A stretch of 64,000 nt of DNA from Iocasia fonsfrigidae (GTDB taxonomy: Bacteria > Bacillota > Halanaerobiia > Halanaerobiales > DTU029). Under the pieces are notes generated by a model that was not told the DNA's origin, did not search any database, and saw nothing but the letters and a program-made list of their open reading frames with translations. The DNA lies in assembly GCF_017751145.1 (NCBI RefSeq), contig NZ_CP046640.1, positions 1,406,137 through 1,470,136 on the forward strand. The letters are read 5' to 3'. Below are positions 52,202-61,859 of this stretch, piece after piece (within the stretch, counting starts at the first letter, position 1; every line of letters begins with the position of its first letter). Both the position numbers and the translations under genes were made by a program.

Positions 52202-52797
52202 ATCTCTTTCCTCCTTCTTGATATTTTTGATAGCTCATCTCTAAGCTTACGGCGAGCTCTGGATAATCTTGATTTGACTGTACCTGCTGGAAGACCAAGG
52301 ATCTTAGAGATTTCATCATAAGTAAATCCCTGAATATCCCTGAGAACTAAAGACTCTCTGTATTCAATACTAAGCTTGCTTAAGGCTATTTCTATATCCC
52401 TAAACTGTTCATTTTGTATTGATCTTTCTTCAGGTTGATAGTTACTATTATTATCACTTACCCGTTCTGTTTCCTTTCTTTCTTCAGCAATACTATCAAG
52501 ACTACTATGTTTCAACTCTTTCTGACGTTTCCTTAATTCATCCCGGCAGTGATTGCCGGCAATACTAAATAACCAGGTAGAAAAACTTGACTGTCCTTTA
52601 AATTTTTCTAAGTTTTGATATACCTTAATAAATATCTCCTGGGTAATATCGCTGGCGTCATCTAGATTGCTTAACATTCTTAGTACAGTATTATATACTT
52701 TTTTTTGATAACGGAGCACAAGTTCCTCAAAGGCACTTTCATCATTATTTCTGAATTTCTTGATAAGTTCTTTATCTGATATCTCCACTACCTTCAC
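52198..52797 (-). CDS. ECF sigma factor (SigW/RpoE-like)
   Basis: A 199-residue sigma-70 protein. Region 2 is FEELVLRYQKKVYNTVLRML with DITQEIFIKVYQNL and STWLFSIAGN; region 4 is YRESLVLRDIQGFTYDEISK with LPAGTVKSRLSRARRKLR. Between them is a charged linker. The ATG has AAAGGAGTGA. It is co-translated with its anti-sigma factor. Confidence 0.95.
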   Translation of the reverse strand: MKVVEISDKELIKKFRNNDESAFEELVLRYQKKVYNTVLRMLSNLDDASDITQEIFIKVYQNLEKFKGQSSFSTWLFSIAGNHCRDELRKRQKELKHSSLDSIAEERKETERVSDNNSNYQPEERSIQNEQFRDIEIALSKLSIEYRESLVLRDIQGFTYDEISKILGLPAGTVKSRLSRARRKLRDELSKISRRRKEI

Positions 52798-52939
52798 TCC
52801 TTTCTATTTATTTAGACGAAATTAATTTGTTTTTGTTCCAGAAAGCAAGCAAATAATATGTATTTCTATAATATATTATATCTTTTGATTTAGTATTTTA
52901 CAATTGTAGGAAGTATTTTTATTGCGTATGGGATGGTTT

Positions 52940-53060
52940 ACCACAAAGTTGCACTGACCCAGCACTCCCAGTATCACACATTAAGGTTGCAGTATCAGGC
53001 CATTGAGGTCAAGCTCGTGCTTCCCGAGAATTTCACCTGGGAGTAATTATACTGGGTAAA
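52940..53060. other. GC-richer segment with nested inverted repeats, unexplained
   Basis: ACCCAG (52957-52962) and ACTCCCAG (52964-52971) pair with CTGGGAGT (53037-53044) and CTGGGT (53052-53057), and CTCG/CGAG arms lie inside. Base composition is clearly higher in GC than the flanks. No gene or known RNA is recognised; a transposon fossil or small RNA is possible. The rest of the 468-base gap is AT-rich and featureless apart from the next entry. Confidence 0.4.
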
Positions 53061-53182
53061 AGTTAAGTCCTTTCTCAGATGTTGTTTTATTGTAATATTT
53101 TATGATAAAATGAAAGTAATAAAATATAATTATAAAGTCCTGAATAAGTCAAATAAGTTAAAGAGAAAGGATGTGTCTATTA

Positions 53183-53272
53183 ATGAAGATTGAAGTAAAT
53201 ATATTGCCTGATGGAGGATTGGATTTAGCTGAAGGATTTATGGGAGAAGAGGGGGGCAAAATATTATGCTAA
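53183..53272 (+). CDS. 29-codon peptide or DUF2997-like relic
   Basis: Reads MKIEVNILPDGGLDLAEGFM and ends seven bases inside the HAD gene. The opening recalls the small DUF2997 proteins (hydrophobic strand, PDG, then GF.G), but it is cut short. An AGAGAAAGGATG leader provides a moderate ribosome site. It could be a coupling leader. Confidence 0.35.
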   Translation: MKIEVNILPDGGLDLAEGFMGEEGGKILC

Positions 53273-53922
53273 AGGCAGTAATTTTTGATTTTGATGGTAC
53301 TCTTTTTGATACCAATGATATGATTATAGAAAGCTTTACCTATGCTATTAAAAAAGTATTGGGTTATAATATATTACCAACTGAGATTTATAATGTCTGG
53401 GGACGACCTTTAAAAGAACAGATGGAGAGATTTGGAAGAAATAATTGTCAGGAGCTTGTTAACACATATCGTCATTATTATTATCAGATTAGTGATAAAT
53501 TAAAGGTATTTCCTACTGGCTTAGAAACAATAGACTACTTGAAGGATCAGGGTTATTATGTTGCTATACTAACTAATAAAGGTAGGGGTGGTTTGATAAA
53601 TGGGCTAGAAATGTTTAACTTAACAGACAAAATTGATATCTATTTAAGCAAAGATGACCTTAATAAACCCAAGCCTGATATAGAAGGGTTCAAAATAATC
53701 ATGGATAGTTTAAAACTTAGACCAGAAGAGGTGTTAATGGTTGGTGATAGTCCATCAGATATTATTGGTGGAAAAAATGCTGGTATCAAGACAGTTCTGG
53801 TTTCTTATACCTGTTTTAAATTAAAAGAAGTGATGAAATTAAATCCAGATTATTTTATTGACCAGCTTAATGACTTAATTGATATAGTTGAATCAGACCA
53901 GAAACATTGCTTTTCATTGTGA
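53266..53922 (+). CDS. HAD-family phosphatase (Gph/PpaX-like)
   Basis: A 218-residue haloacid-dehalogenase hydrolase. VIFDFDGTLFDTND is motif I with the nucleophile Asp, VAILTNKGRGG is motif II, and KPKPDIEGF with VLMVGDSPSDIIGGKNAG are motifs III and IV. A helical cap lies at about 15-80. It could hydrolyse phosphoglycolate, pyrophosphate or a sugar phosphate. Start ATG is placed behind a G-rich GAAGAGGGGGGC. Confidence 0.9.
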   Translation: MLKAVIFDFDGTLFDTNDMIIESFTYAIKKVLGYNILPTEIYNVWGRPLKEQMERFGRNNCQELVNTYRHYYYQISDKLKVFPTGLETIDYLKDQGYYVAILTNKGRGGLINGLEMFNLTDKIDIYLSKDDLNKPKPDIEGFKIIMDSLKLRPEEVLMVGDSPSDIIGGKNAGIKTVLVSYTCFKLKEVMKLNPDYFIDQLNDLIDIVESDQKHCFSL

Positions 53923-54044
53923 ATAATATCTTGATTTAAAGTTTCAATATGAATCTTTTGTTTCTTTATTAATAAGGAAACGGAAATTTCAGTTAAAATG
54001 GCTATAGTTTGCGTTAAAGCAGATTGTGGTCATTTATTTTTTGA

Positions 54045-54180
54045 TATTGAGAAGATTAAAGGGTTTTATTAAAATTTTTTAATCTTTTTTTAATTTTAAT
54101 CTAATTTTTTTAATGTAAAATATATATAATGTTATTAATTTTGTAGATTAGGATGTTTTTATAGTGTATGTTCGAAAAGC
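54045..54180 (+). promoter_or_regulatory. Four-repeat regulator-binding motif upstream of the two-component genes
   Basis: TTTTAATC (54077), TTTTAATT (54088), ATCTAATT (54099) and TTTTAATG (54108) lie at 11, 11 and 9 base steps, followed by TAAAATATATATAATG. The same block at the same spacing lies upstream of the ArnC-like gene. Direct repeats at one helical turn suit an OmpR-family dimer chain. The rest of the 430-base gap has no gene. Confidence 0.75.
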
Positions 54181-54376
54181 CGTTGTGATACAAGTCACTG
54201 ATATTTTTTGAAAAAGACCCTTATAATAAAAAATAAATGCTATGTTTGATTGATAACAGTATAATATAAGTATAGAAATTATTATAGTGTAATACTAAAG
54301 ATGAATTTAATTTGAAAATATGAAAATTTGTTTTTGGGGAAATAGAGTATAAGTGGAGAAAGGGGAGGTGATAGAG

Positions 54377-55051
54377 GTGAGGATTTTAATAGTTGAGGAT
54401 GAATATCATTTGGTGGAAGTTTTACAGAAGGGTTTAAAAGAAGATGGTTATGCAGTTGATATAGCAAATGATGGGCAAGAAGCAATAGATTTAGCCACTG
54501 TAGTACATTATAATTTAATTATTTTAGATTTAATGATTCCTATCAAAAGTGGGATAGAAGTATTAAGAGAATTAAGAGAGGAAGGTAATAAAATTCCTGT
54601 TATAATTCTTACAGCTAAAGATTCATTAGAAGATAAGGTGTTAGGTTTGGATATAGGTGCAGATGATTATTTAACCAAACCTTTTGCTTTTGCTGAATTA
54701 AGAGCTAGAATTAGAGCTTTACTTAGAAGAAAGCTAGGAGAAAGTAATAATGTCTTAAAAGCAGATAATTTAGTATTAGATACTATTAGCCATAAAGTAA
54801 GTAGGGCAGGGAAAGATATTGACTTAACTGTTAAAGAGTATGCCGTTTTAGAATATTTAGTTAGAAATCGTGGACAAGTTCTTAGTAGAACCCAGATAGA
54901 AGAACATGTTTGGGATTACAGGTATGGTAATAATTCTAATATTGTGGATGTGTATATTCGTTATTTACGAAAAAAAATTGATCAAGGTTTTGATGAAAAG
55001 TTAATAGAGACTGTTAGGGGACGGGGCTATAGATTGAGAGTGGTGGAGTAA
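54377..55051 (+). CDS. OmpR-family response regulator
   Basis: The receiver domain has RILIVEDEYHLVEVL with the acidic pair, LIILDLMIPIKSG with the phospho-accepting Asp, and ILTAKD plus YLTKPFAFAELRARI. The winged-helix domain follows, with LTVKEYAVLEYLVRNRGQVL and VDVYIRYLRKKID. Length is 224 residues from the GTG behind GGGGAGGTGATAG; the frame extends eight codons upstream. It overlaps the kinase gene by one base. The four-repeat motif upstream suggests autoregulation. Confidence 0.95.
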   Translation: MRILIVEDEYHLVEVLQKGLKEDGYAVDIANDGQEAIDLATVVHYNLIILDLMIPIKSGIEVLRELREEGNKIPVIILTAKDSLEDKVLGLDIGADDYLTKPFAFAELRARIRALLRRKLGESNNVLKADNLVLDTISHKVSRAGKDIDLTVKEYAVLEYLVRNRGQVLSRTQIEEHVWDYRYGNNSNIVDVYIRYLRKKIDQGFDEKLIETVRGRGYRLRVVE

Positions 55052-56448
55052 TGATTAATAGACTAAAGAATTTTTTTTCAAGAATTAAGGTCAGGCTTAC
55101 TTTCTGGTATATTATTATCTTAGCTTTAGTTTTAATAATATTCAGTGGAGCACTTCATTTGAGTATGAAAAATTATATTATTGATAGAGTAAGAAATCAA
55201 CTACAGATCCAGGCAGAGATGGTTTTAGAAGAAGCTAAAGAAGAGGAAGAAGAAGATTATGATGAAATATTCTCAGATGAACTAGAAGAAGAATTAGAGG
55301 AGATGGTTTATAAAGATATTATTAGGGCTTTTTATAATCAAGCTGGAGAGCTGGTTTTAGGGGAAAATATTGAAAATGTAACTCCAAAAATAATTAATCC
55401 TTCTCAATCTAAATTTTTAATTAGAGGGAATGGTGATGATTTTGTAGTAGTAACTGTAGAAACTAAAGATAAACAAGGAAATATAGGGTATTTGAGATTA
55501 GCAAGTTCCTTAGCTGATGAAGTAGCCACATTAAATAGGTTGATAACTATATTGATATTCGGGATACCATTAACTTTACTATTGGCTAGTGGTGGTGGTT
55601 ATTTCTTAGCCTATAAAGCCTTAAAGCCTATTGATCAGATTAGTAGGACTGCCCAAGCCATAAGTCATAGTAATCTTTCAAAAAGAATAATAGCCGAGAA
55701 TGATAATGATGAAATAGGGCGCTTAACAGCTATTTTAAATGATTTATTAGATCGTCTGGAAGAGGCTTTTAGTAGAGAGAAGAGGTTTACCAGTGATGCT
55801 TCCCATGAATTACGAACCCCGATTGCTATAATTAGGGCACATAGTGAAGAAAATTTGAAAGAAGGGCGCTCTCTTAAAGAATGCCAACATGCCTTAGAGA
55901 TTATTCAAAAGCAGACTGACTATATGAGTCACTTAGTAGGACAGTTATTATTGTTAGCTCGCAGTGATACCAAGGAATTATCTATTGAAAATGAGAATTT
56001 AGACCTGACAGAACTACTTGAAATAGTGGTTGAAGAAATGCAAGAGTTAGCACTTAGAAAAGGTATAAATTTAGCAATGAATATTGAACAGGGCCTTGCA
56101 ATATATGGTGACCAGAGTATGTTAACTCAGCTCTTAATAAATTTTTTAGATAATGCTATTAAATATACACCTGGCGGAGGAAAGATATATATTAGTGCTA
56201 AAGTTCAAAATAATCAGATTAAGATTGTGATTAAAGATACTGGTATTGGTATTTCTAAAGAAGACCAGGCTTATATCTTTGATAGATTTTATCGGGCAGA
56301 TAAGTCTCGTTCTAGAGCTAGCGGTGGTAGTGGACTGGGTTTGTCAATTTGTCAATGGATTGTTAAAATTCATCATGGTAGTATTAAAATTGAAAGTGAA
56401 GTTAATCAGGGAAGTACATTTACTATTTTTCTTCCACAAAGTAAATAA
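55051..56448 (+). CDS. Sensor histidine kinase
   Basis: A 465-residue membrane kinase. A first membrane helix is at about 16-36 (TFWYIIILALVLIIF). The extracytoplasmic loop is markedly acidic (EEAKEEEEEDYDEIFSDELE), which may bind cations or cationic peptides. A second helix lies near 165-188, then HAMP, then SHELRTPIAIIRAHSE with the phospho-His, and ATPase boxes LLINFLDNAIKYT, DTGIGIS and GGSGLGLSI. The acidic sensor and the shared motif with the lipid-modification operon resemble PhoQ/PmrB-type envelope sensing, which is inference. Confidence 0.95.
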   Translation: MINRLKNFFSRIKVRLTFWYIIILALVLIIFSGALHLSMKNYIIDRVRNQLQIQAEMVLEEAKEEEEEDYDEIFSDELEEELEEMVYKDIIRAFYNQAGELVLGENIENVTPKIINPSQSKFLIRGNGDDFVVVTVETKDKQGNIGYLRLASSLADEVATLNRLITILIFGIPLTLLLASGGGYFLAYKALKPIDQISRTAQAISHSNLSKRIIAENDNDEIGRLTAILNDLLDRLEEAFSREKRFTSDASHELRTPIAIIRAHSEENLKEGRSLKECQHALEIIQKQTDYMSHLVGQLLLLARSDTKELSIENENLDLTELLEIVVEEMQELALRKGINLAMNIEQGLAIYGDQSMLTQLLINFLDNAIKYTPGGGKIYISAKVQNNQIKIVIKDTGIGISKEDQAYIFDRFYRADKSRSRASGGSGLGLSICQWIVKIHHGSIKIESEVNQGSTFTIFLPQSK

Positions 56449-56517
56449 GTGAGTTGAGTATACCCTGCTTTATTTACAGTCAGTATATCCAGATTATGAA
56501 GATTTGAGGTGATCAAA

Positions 56518-56736
56518 TTGGCTAGAATTATTCCAATATATTTTTTCGGTTTAGTTATAAATTCAATGATTTTTTTGATTTATTCAATTGTTTATATAAT
56601 TCAGGATTATGGTGGGATAAATATTGATTTTAAAAAGGGAGTTAAATTTATATTGTTAAGTTGGTTAGTTTATCCTTTATTATTTTACTCTATTTATAAA
56701 ATAATTTGTTATGATAATAAAAATATATTTCATTAG
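56518..56736 (+). CDS. Small two-helix membrane protein of unknown function
   Basis: A 72-residue protein with two hydrophobic segments (about 6-29 and 43-62) around a short loop (DYGGINIDFKKG). No family is recognised. The TTG start lies behind GAGGTGATC; a GTG three codons earlier is inside that site. It follows the kinase by 69 bases and precedes a terminator, so it may belong to the two-component operon. Confidence 0.6.
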   Translation: MARIIPIYFFGLVINSMIFLIYSIVYIIQDYGGINIDFKKGVKFILLSWLVYPLLFYSIYKIICYDNKNIFH

Positions 56737-56776
56737 ACAATTTAAAACAAGAATTAGAGGAAAGTTATTTTATTAT

Positions 56777-56808
56777 AGAGACATTTAAATTGTCTCTGTT
56801 TTTTTTAT
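56777..56808 (+). terminator. Intrinsic terminator
   Basis: AGAGACA and TGTCTCT pair around an AT loop (56777-56797) and a T-tract follows. Confidence 0.92.
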
Positions 56809-57011
56809 TGTTTAAATCTAATAGCATAAACTAGAAAAAGTTGTTATTTTTGCAGGGTTATTACATAGGATTGTAGAATATATAAAAGAAGTGTAGCTAA
56901 TAACATGGAGATATTCTTAGAATAAATTTATAGGATTGTTGCTACATAATAGTAAAATGTTGTAATAAATTAATTGTATATACATAAATCATGTGGGGGA
57001 TATGATTTTTT

Positions 57012-58295
57012 ATGAAGTATTTTGATACTACTAACCAGGATTGGTTTAATTATGTATCACAATCTGGCATGTCTAATGGTCTCATTCAATTTGTTTTAAA
57101 GACAGCCGGGAAGATAGATTACGCTTTGTTGAAAAAAGCTGTCTATCTTTCTTTTTATGCAGAACCAGTACTGGGATGCCGTTTTATGGAAAAAAACCAG
57201 CTTCCATTATGGAAGACTATTGATGAATTTGAAGTATGTAAGTTGATAATTACAGACAATGTTCAAAGGGCAGTTGATAATTTTCTTGCTGAAATTATTT
57301 TTTCACCTGAGGTACCTCAGGTCAAAACCTGTCTAATTCGTGGAAAACATGCAGATACCATTTGTATTAAGATAAATCATTCAGCCTGTGATGGGTCAGG
57401 GGCAAAATATTACCTTAATTTACTGACAAAAATATATACAGAACTAAAAAGGGATGAAGATTATATACCTGAACAGAGGATATATGATAGAAGTACAAAG
57501 AGACTTTATGAAGCTTTAGAAATTGATAATAAAGAAAGATTTTTTCAACCTGAAGTGGTAAATCTTACATCTACATGGAGTTTTCCAGCGGAAAATATTT
57601 CTGATCAGTCTGATGTATTTGTATATGATAATAGGAGACTGGCAGGAGGGGAATTAAGAAACCTGTATTACTACTCTAGAAAATATAATGTGACTATAAA
57701 TAACATTATTTTAGCTGCATATTTTATATCTTTACTGGAATTCATTGATACTGATGATAAGTTTAAGGAGATACAATTTATGGTAGACCTAAGGCGGTAT
57801 TTACCAGAGGTGTCGAGAGACATGATAAATAACTTTTCTGCAATAGTAAATGTTAATTTACCAGTGAATGCAAATAAAGGCTTTCTTGAAATGCTAAAAA
57901 ACACTAATTCTGCTATGAAAGATCTTATGTCCCGAAAACCTGATATTCACGGAGCTATAGGTAGTGATTTGATGATGGAAGAAGGCTTTAACATTGTAAA
58001 AAATTTTATAAATGAGGATTGGAATACTATAAAGAAGACTGGTAAATGTACACCAATGATTTCTAATCTAGGTATTTTGAGTTCTAAGTTATTATATTTT
58101 GGGAACATAGCTATAGACGACATATATTTAATAACACCAGCTTTTCATTCGCCTGCCTTTATGCTGGGAATAGGTACATATAATGACTGTTTAACTTTAT
58201 CAGCAAGTTATTATAAGGGTGGTATTTCAGAAGAAAAGGTCAAGCTATTATTGGATAGCGTTATTACAATTTTAAAATCTTTAAAAAGTGATTAG
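57012..58295 (+). CDS. Condensation-domain/CoA-acyltransferase superfamily protein
   Basis: A 427-residue stand-alone protein of the chloramphenicol-acetyltransferase/condensation fold. The active-site motif is INHSACDGSGAK (HxxxD with a second-position Ser instead of His). The N-terminal part (LIQFVLKTAGKIDYALLKKA followed by EPVLGCRF) is like PapA or alcohol acetyltransferases. No carrier-protein or adenylation domain is nearby, so it likely uses acyl-CoA to modify a lipid or alcohol. GGGGGATATG precedes ATG. The EFR1 gene follows by 95 bases. Confidence 0.75.
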   Translation: MKYFDTTNQDWFNYVSQSGMSNGLIQFVLKTAGKIDYALLKKAVYLSFYAEPVLGCRFMEKNQLPLWKTIDEFEVCKLIITDNVQRAVDNFLAEIIFSPEVPQVKTCLIRGKHADTICIKINHSACDGSGAKYYLNLLTKIYTELKRDEDYIPEQRIYDRSTKRLYEALEIDNKERFFQPEVVNLTSTWSFPAENISDQSDVFVYDNRRLAGGELRNLYYYSRKYNVTINNIILAAYFISLLEFIDTDDKFKEIQFMVDLRRYLPEVSRDMINNFSAIVNVNLPVNANKGFLEMLKNTNSAMKDLMSRKPDIHGAIGSDLMMEEGFNIVKNFINEDWNTIKKTGKCTPMISNLGILSSKLLYFGNIAIDDIYLITPAFHSPAFMLGIGTYNDCLTLSASYYKGGISEEKVKLLLDSVITILKSLKSD

Positions 58296-58390
58296 AACTA
58301 AAGGCCCTTACAAGAAAGTAAAAGCCCAAATAAATTCTTAAAAGATTTCATTTGAGCTTGAAAATATGATTAATTTAAGGAGAAACATGA

Positions 58391-59236
58391 ATGAAAATAG
58401 ATAAATTGACTAATATATTTTTTTCAGCTACTGGAACAACAAAAAAAATAATTAAATCTATATCTAAAGGATTAAATATCAAAGAAATTCGGGAAATAGA
58501 TTTAACAAAATCAAATAATCGTGAAAGATTTAATCTGGAGTTTCAAAAAAATGAATTATTAATTATTGGAATACCAGTATATGCTGGAAGGGTTCCTGAT
58601 TTTTTGATTTCAATATTAAAAAAATTAAAAGGAAATCAACCAGTTATATTAGTGTCTGTATATGGTAATATAGATGAAGGGTTAGCTCTTGAGCAGTTAA
58701 AAGATTTATTAGGAAAAAGAGGTTTTAAAATAATTGGTGCAGCCTCATTTATAGGTGAACATTCTTACTCATGTAAAGAATTTAGAATAGCTCATGGGAG
58801 ACCTGATAAGCAGGATCTTAATCAAGCTAAAAAATTCGGGGAAAAAATATTAAGTAAATTTATTAAAAATAGTAACATTAAAGATATTCCAGAAATAAAA
58901 TTAGATATCGATAAAAGTTTATTTTCTCATTTGTTATCTATAATTTTACCTATAATTTCTTTACCTCAATATGGATCTAAAAAGTTTATAAAAAAACCAT
59001 ATTTAAATACAAATAGATGTAATCATTGTCAAATTTGTGTTGAACTATGTCCTATGAAAGCTATAGATAAGAAAACATTGAAAATAGATGATAGTAAATG
59101 TATACGTTGTATGTCATGTGTAAAAAATTGTCCACAGGAAGCAAGAAAAATAGAATATAAAATACCATTTTTAGTAAAAAAGTTCTTTGAATTAAATAAA
59201 AGTAATGAACGTAAAACCCCTAATATTTATCTTTGA
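58391..59236 (+). CDS. EFR1-type flavodoxin/2[4Fe-4S] ferredoxin fusion
   Basis: A 281-residue electron carrier. The N-terminal flavodoxin-like domain (FFSATGTTKKI, GIPVYAGRVPDFL, VSVYGN) binds FMN. Two ferredoxin motifs lie near the C-terminus: CNHCQICVELCP and CIRCMSCVKNCP. AAGGAGAAAC precedes the ATG. It probably feeds electrons to an unknown reductase; the condensation-domain gene is its neighbour, but no direct link is known to me. Confidence 0.88.
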   Translation: MKIDKLTNIFFSATGTTKKIIKSISKGLNIKEIREIDLTKSNNRERFNLEFQKNELLIIGIPVYAGRVPDFLISILKKLKGNQPVILVSVYGNIDEGLALEQLKDLLGKRGFKIIGAASFIGEHSYSCKEFRIAHGRPDKQDLNQAKKFGEKILSKFIKNSNIKDIPEIKLDIDKSLFSHLLSIILPIISLPQYGSKKFIKKPYLNTNRCNHCQICVELCPMKAIDKKTLKIDDSKCIRCMSCVKNCPQEARKIEYKIPFLVKKFFELNKSNERKTPNIYL

Positions 59237-59349
59237 AATATTCGAGATGACTTATATTTATTCCTTGCTATTGATAGAAAATAGTCCTTTGATAACATGT
59301 ATATAGTTCTATTGGCTTATAGAAAAGTGTTAAGGGGGGGAATTAACAT

Positions 59350-60207
59350 ATGTTAAATTTTAAAACATTAGAAGACACAAGCATTGAAATTTTACATGAT
59401 GTTTTTGTAAAGGCATTTTCAGATTATCAGGTAGAAATTAATTTGCCTCTATGGAAGTTTAATAATATGCTACAAAGGAGAGGCTACTCTGCTCAAATTT
59501 CTGTAGGAGCGTTTAAAGGTACTGAACTAATAGGGTTTATTCTCAACGGAATTCGTAATTGGAAAGGTAAAACTACTGTATATGATTGTGGAACAGGAGT
59601 AATACCCGAATATCGAAAACAAGGTATTACAAGTAATATGTTTAACAAGGTTTTAAGCCTTCTTCATAATAATAATATTGAGCATTATTTACTTGAAGTA
59701 ATTCAATCTAATAAACCGGCAGTTAATCTTTATAAGAAGCAGGGTTTTTTAATCACCAGGACTTTTTCATGTTTTCGACGCGAGAAGAATTTTATTAAAG
59801 ATGTACCGATTTCTTCTGTAAAATATGAATCATATAATATTGATCAAATAAATTGGAAGTTATTTAAATCATTCTGGGATTTTAAACCGTCATGGCAAAA
59901 TTCGATTGAGTCAATTATAGCAGTTTCTAATTCATTTGAGGTAATTATTGCACAAATTGCTGAAGATACTGTTGGATATGGGATAATTGATACAATCACA
60001 GGGGATATCCCTCAGTTATCAGTTCATATGGATTATTGTCGCCAAGGAATTGCTTATAATATTTTAAAAAGATTAATACAGTACACAGAATCACAAAATA
60101 TAAATTTTATTAATATTGATAATAAATGCCTTAGTATCTTTAAATTTCTTCAAAACTTAAGGTTTGAAAATTTTATAGACCAGTATGAAATGATATTGAA
60201 TATTTAA
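59350..60207 (+). CDS. Two-domain GNAT acetyltransferase-like protein
   Basis: The N-terminal GNAT domain (about 1-150) has VIPEYRKQGITSNMFNKVLSL, the acetyl-CoA loop, and NKPAVNLYKKQGF, motif B. The C-terminal 130 residues look like a second, degenerate GNAT domain (LSVHMDYCRQGIAYNILKRL). A strong AAGGGGGGGAAT leader precedes the ATG. Substrate is unknown. Length (285 aa) fits the tandem GNAT type. Confidence 0.85.
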   Translation: MLNFKTLEDTSIEILHDVFVKAFSDYQVEINLPLWKFNNMLQRRGYSAQISVGAFKGTELIGFILNGIRNWKGKTTVYDCGTGVIPEYRKQGITSNMFNKVLSLLHNNNIEHYLLEVIQSNKPAVNLYKKQGFLITRTFSCFRREKNFIKDVPISSVKYESYNIDQINWKLFKSFWDFKPSWQNSIESIIAVSNSFEVIIAQIAEDTVGYGIIDTITGDIPQLSVHMDYCRQGIAYNILKRLIQYTESQNINFINIDNKCLSIFKFLQNLRFENFIDQYEMILNI

Positions 60208-60303
60208 AAACAGAGAAGCAAGGGCTGCTTTTGCTTCAGATATGTTATCTATCTGCTTTATCAGAGTTGTACCCAAATTTACTATGAAATGAGGAGAAAT
60301 ATT

Positions 60304-61338
60304 ATGTTTCAATCATTAAAAAAATTATTTGTGGCATTTTTTATATTCATATTAATTTTAGTTAATAGTGCTACCGGGCAATGCACTCAGAATGAAATGC
60401 ATACCGGTGGCAGCGTGGTAAGTACCGATGAATTAGGTAATGCAAAAATTTCCGAATCACAGTCAATATTATTAAATCCAATTGAAGTCAAGCGTGATGA
60501 CGGCTCAATTGTTCAATACTATCTTCATTTAAAAAACCCTAAGAGTCATACAAGGACACTCCTTGTTATTCTACAAGGATCAGATTGTAATAGTATTAGA
60601 AAAATCAAAGCAATCCCCAGGCTAAGGAAGGTGTATCTCGATGCCGACTTATTGACAGTTGAGAAATACGGAATCACCGAGGCTCTCAGTTATAGTGATG
60701 AAGTGGAACGAAAAGATTGTCCTGAGGTTTATCTTTTGCATGATCATCCGGAACAGCGTGCATCTGATCTCGATAAAGTAATTTGCACATTGCGTAAAAA
60801 TTATCATTACTCAAAAATAATTGTCATGGGTGGTAGTGAAGGAGCGATAGTAGCAAATATTATTACTGCACAAGCAGATTATATCGATGCTACAGTGGTA
60901 TTTGGCAGTGGTGGAAGGTTTTTTCTTGATGATCTTTTGTATAGTATGAAATTTAGTGGATTAAGCAAAGAAGAATTAAATAGAAACATTGAAGGGTTTA
61001 AACAGTTTGCAGAACATATTCTGTCACATGAACCCTTTGAACTTTCCATGAGCAATCATGGTTATTTGTGGTGGCGAAAAATGCTGTCACTTGATCAAGA
61101 AGAGTTGCTTGCTAAGATTGAAACACCAGTATTAATTCTTCAAGGTGAAGAAGATCAATCAGTATCGCCAACAAAAGCAACTGAGATGGTAAAATCTCTC
61201 CAGGCAAAAGGCAAGACTAATATCGATTACTATTTATATCCCGCTTATAATCATTCTTTAAATTTATCATCTGATGATAACTCATTTGAAAGGGTAATCG
61301 AAGATATAAAGAATTGGCTTAGTAATAAGGTGTTATAA
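60304..61338 (+). CDS. Exported alpha/beta hydrolase
   Basis: Starts MFQSLKKLFVAFFIFILILV, a signal peptide, with a cysteine soon after (SATGQCTQ) that may be a lipoprotein site, though the lipobox is poor. The hydrolase core has TLLVILQGSDC, VMGGSEGAIVANI (nucleophile Ser), ILQGEEDQSVSPTKA (acid Asp) and a C-terminal NHSLN (His). 344 residues. The start is the ATG behind GAGGAGAAA; the frame has an ATG five codons upstream. Probably an envelope esterase or peptidase. Confidence 0.85.
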   Translation: MFQSLKKLFVAFFIFILILVNSATGQCTQNEMHTGGSVVSTDELGNAKISESQSILLNPIEVKRDDGSIVQYYLHLKNPKSHTRTLLVILQGSDCNSIRKIKAIPRLRKVYLDADLLTVEKYGITEALSYSDEVERKDCPEVYLLHDHPEQRASDLDKVICTLRKNYHYSKIIVMGGSEGAIVANIITAQADYIDATVVFGSGGRFFLDDLLYSMKFSGLSKEELNRNIEGFKQFAEHILSHEPFELSMSNHGYLWWRKMLSLDQEELLAKIETPVLILQGEEDQSVSPTKATEMVKSLQAKGKTNIDYYLYPAYNHSLNLSSDDNSFERVIEDIKNWLSNKVL

Positions 61339-61385
61339 TGATATTGTTAATATAGCAGGAAAAGTATTGACATGGAGGGATCAGT

Positions 61386-61754
61386 TTGAAAATAAGGGAA
61401 TTTTCTCGAAAAACAGGTTTAACTACATATACACTAAGGTATTATGAAAAAATAGGCTTATTACAACCAGAAAGAGATAATGCTAATCATAGAGATTATA
61501 ATGAAAATGACCTGGATTGGATAGACTTGCTACAAAAATTGAAGAGTACTGGTATGCCCTTAAAAGATATCAAAGAGTTTTCTAACTTAGTTTTAACTGG
61601 AGATAATACTATTCCGCAAAGGATAAAAATTTTGGAGAAGCATCAAGAAAAGGTAATAGAACAATTAACTGAATTTAATGACTGTCTTGATAAAGTTAAT
61701 TTTAAGATTAAATATTATAGGGGAGTGTTGAAAAGTAATATCAGGGAAGCGTAG
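61386..61754 (+). CDS. MerR-family regulator
   Basis: A 122-residue protein: winged helix-turn-helix IREFSRKTGLTTYTLRYYEK followed by IGLLQPERDNANHRDYNEND, then a dimer coiled coil (EKHQEKVIEQLTEFNDCLDK). It lacks the SoxR-type cysteines. The start is TTG behind GGAGGGATC. Regulators of this form often sit beside an aldo/keto reductase; here only the 3' half of one remains downstream. Confidence 0.92.
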   Translation: MKIREFSRKTGLTTYTLRYYEKIGLLQPERDNANHRDYNENDLDWIDLLQKLKSTGMPLKDIKEFSNLVLTGDNTIPQRIKILEKHQEKVIEQLTEFNDCLDKVNFKIKYYRGVLKSNIREA

Positions 61755-61859
61755 CATAAAACCCTTGACTTAGAGTAAACTCTAAGAAATTCATAAGCTC
61801 TAATCAAACCCTCTTGCACAAGTTCGTCATGGAGCACAGACCTTTTAGATTGTGCAAAA

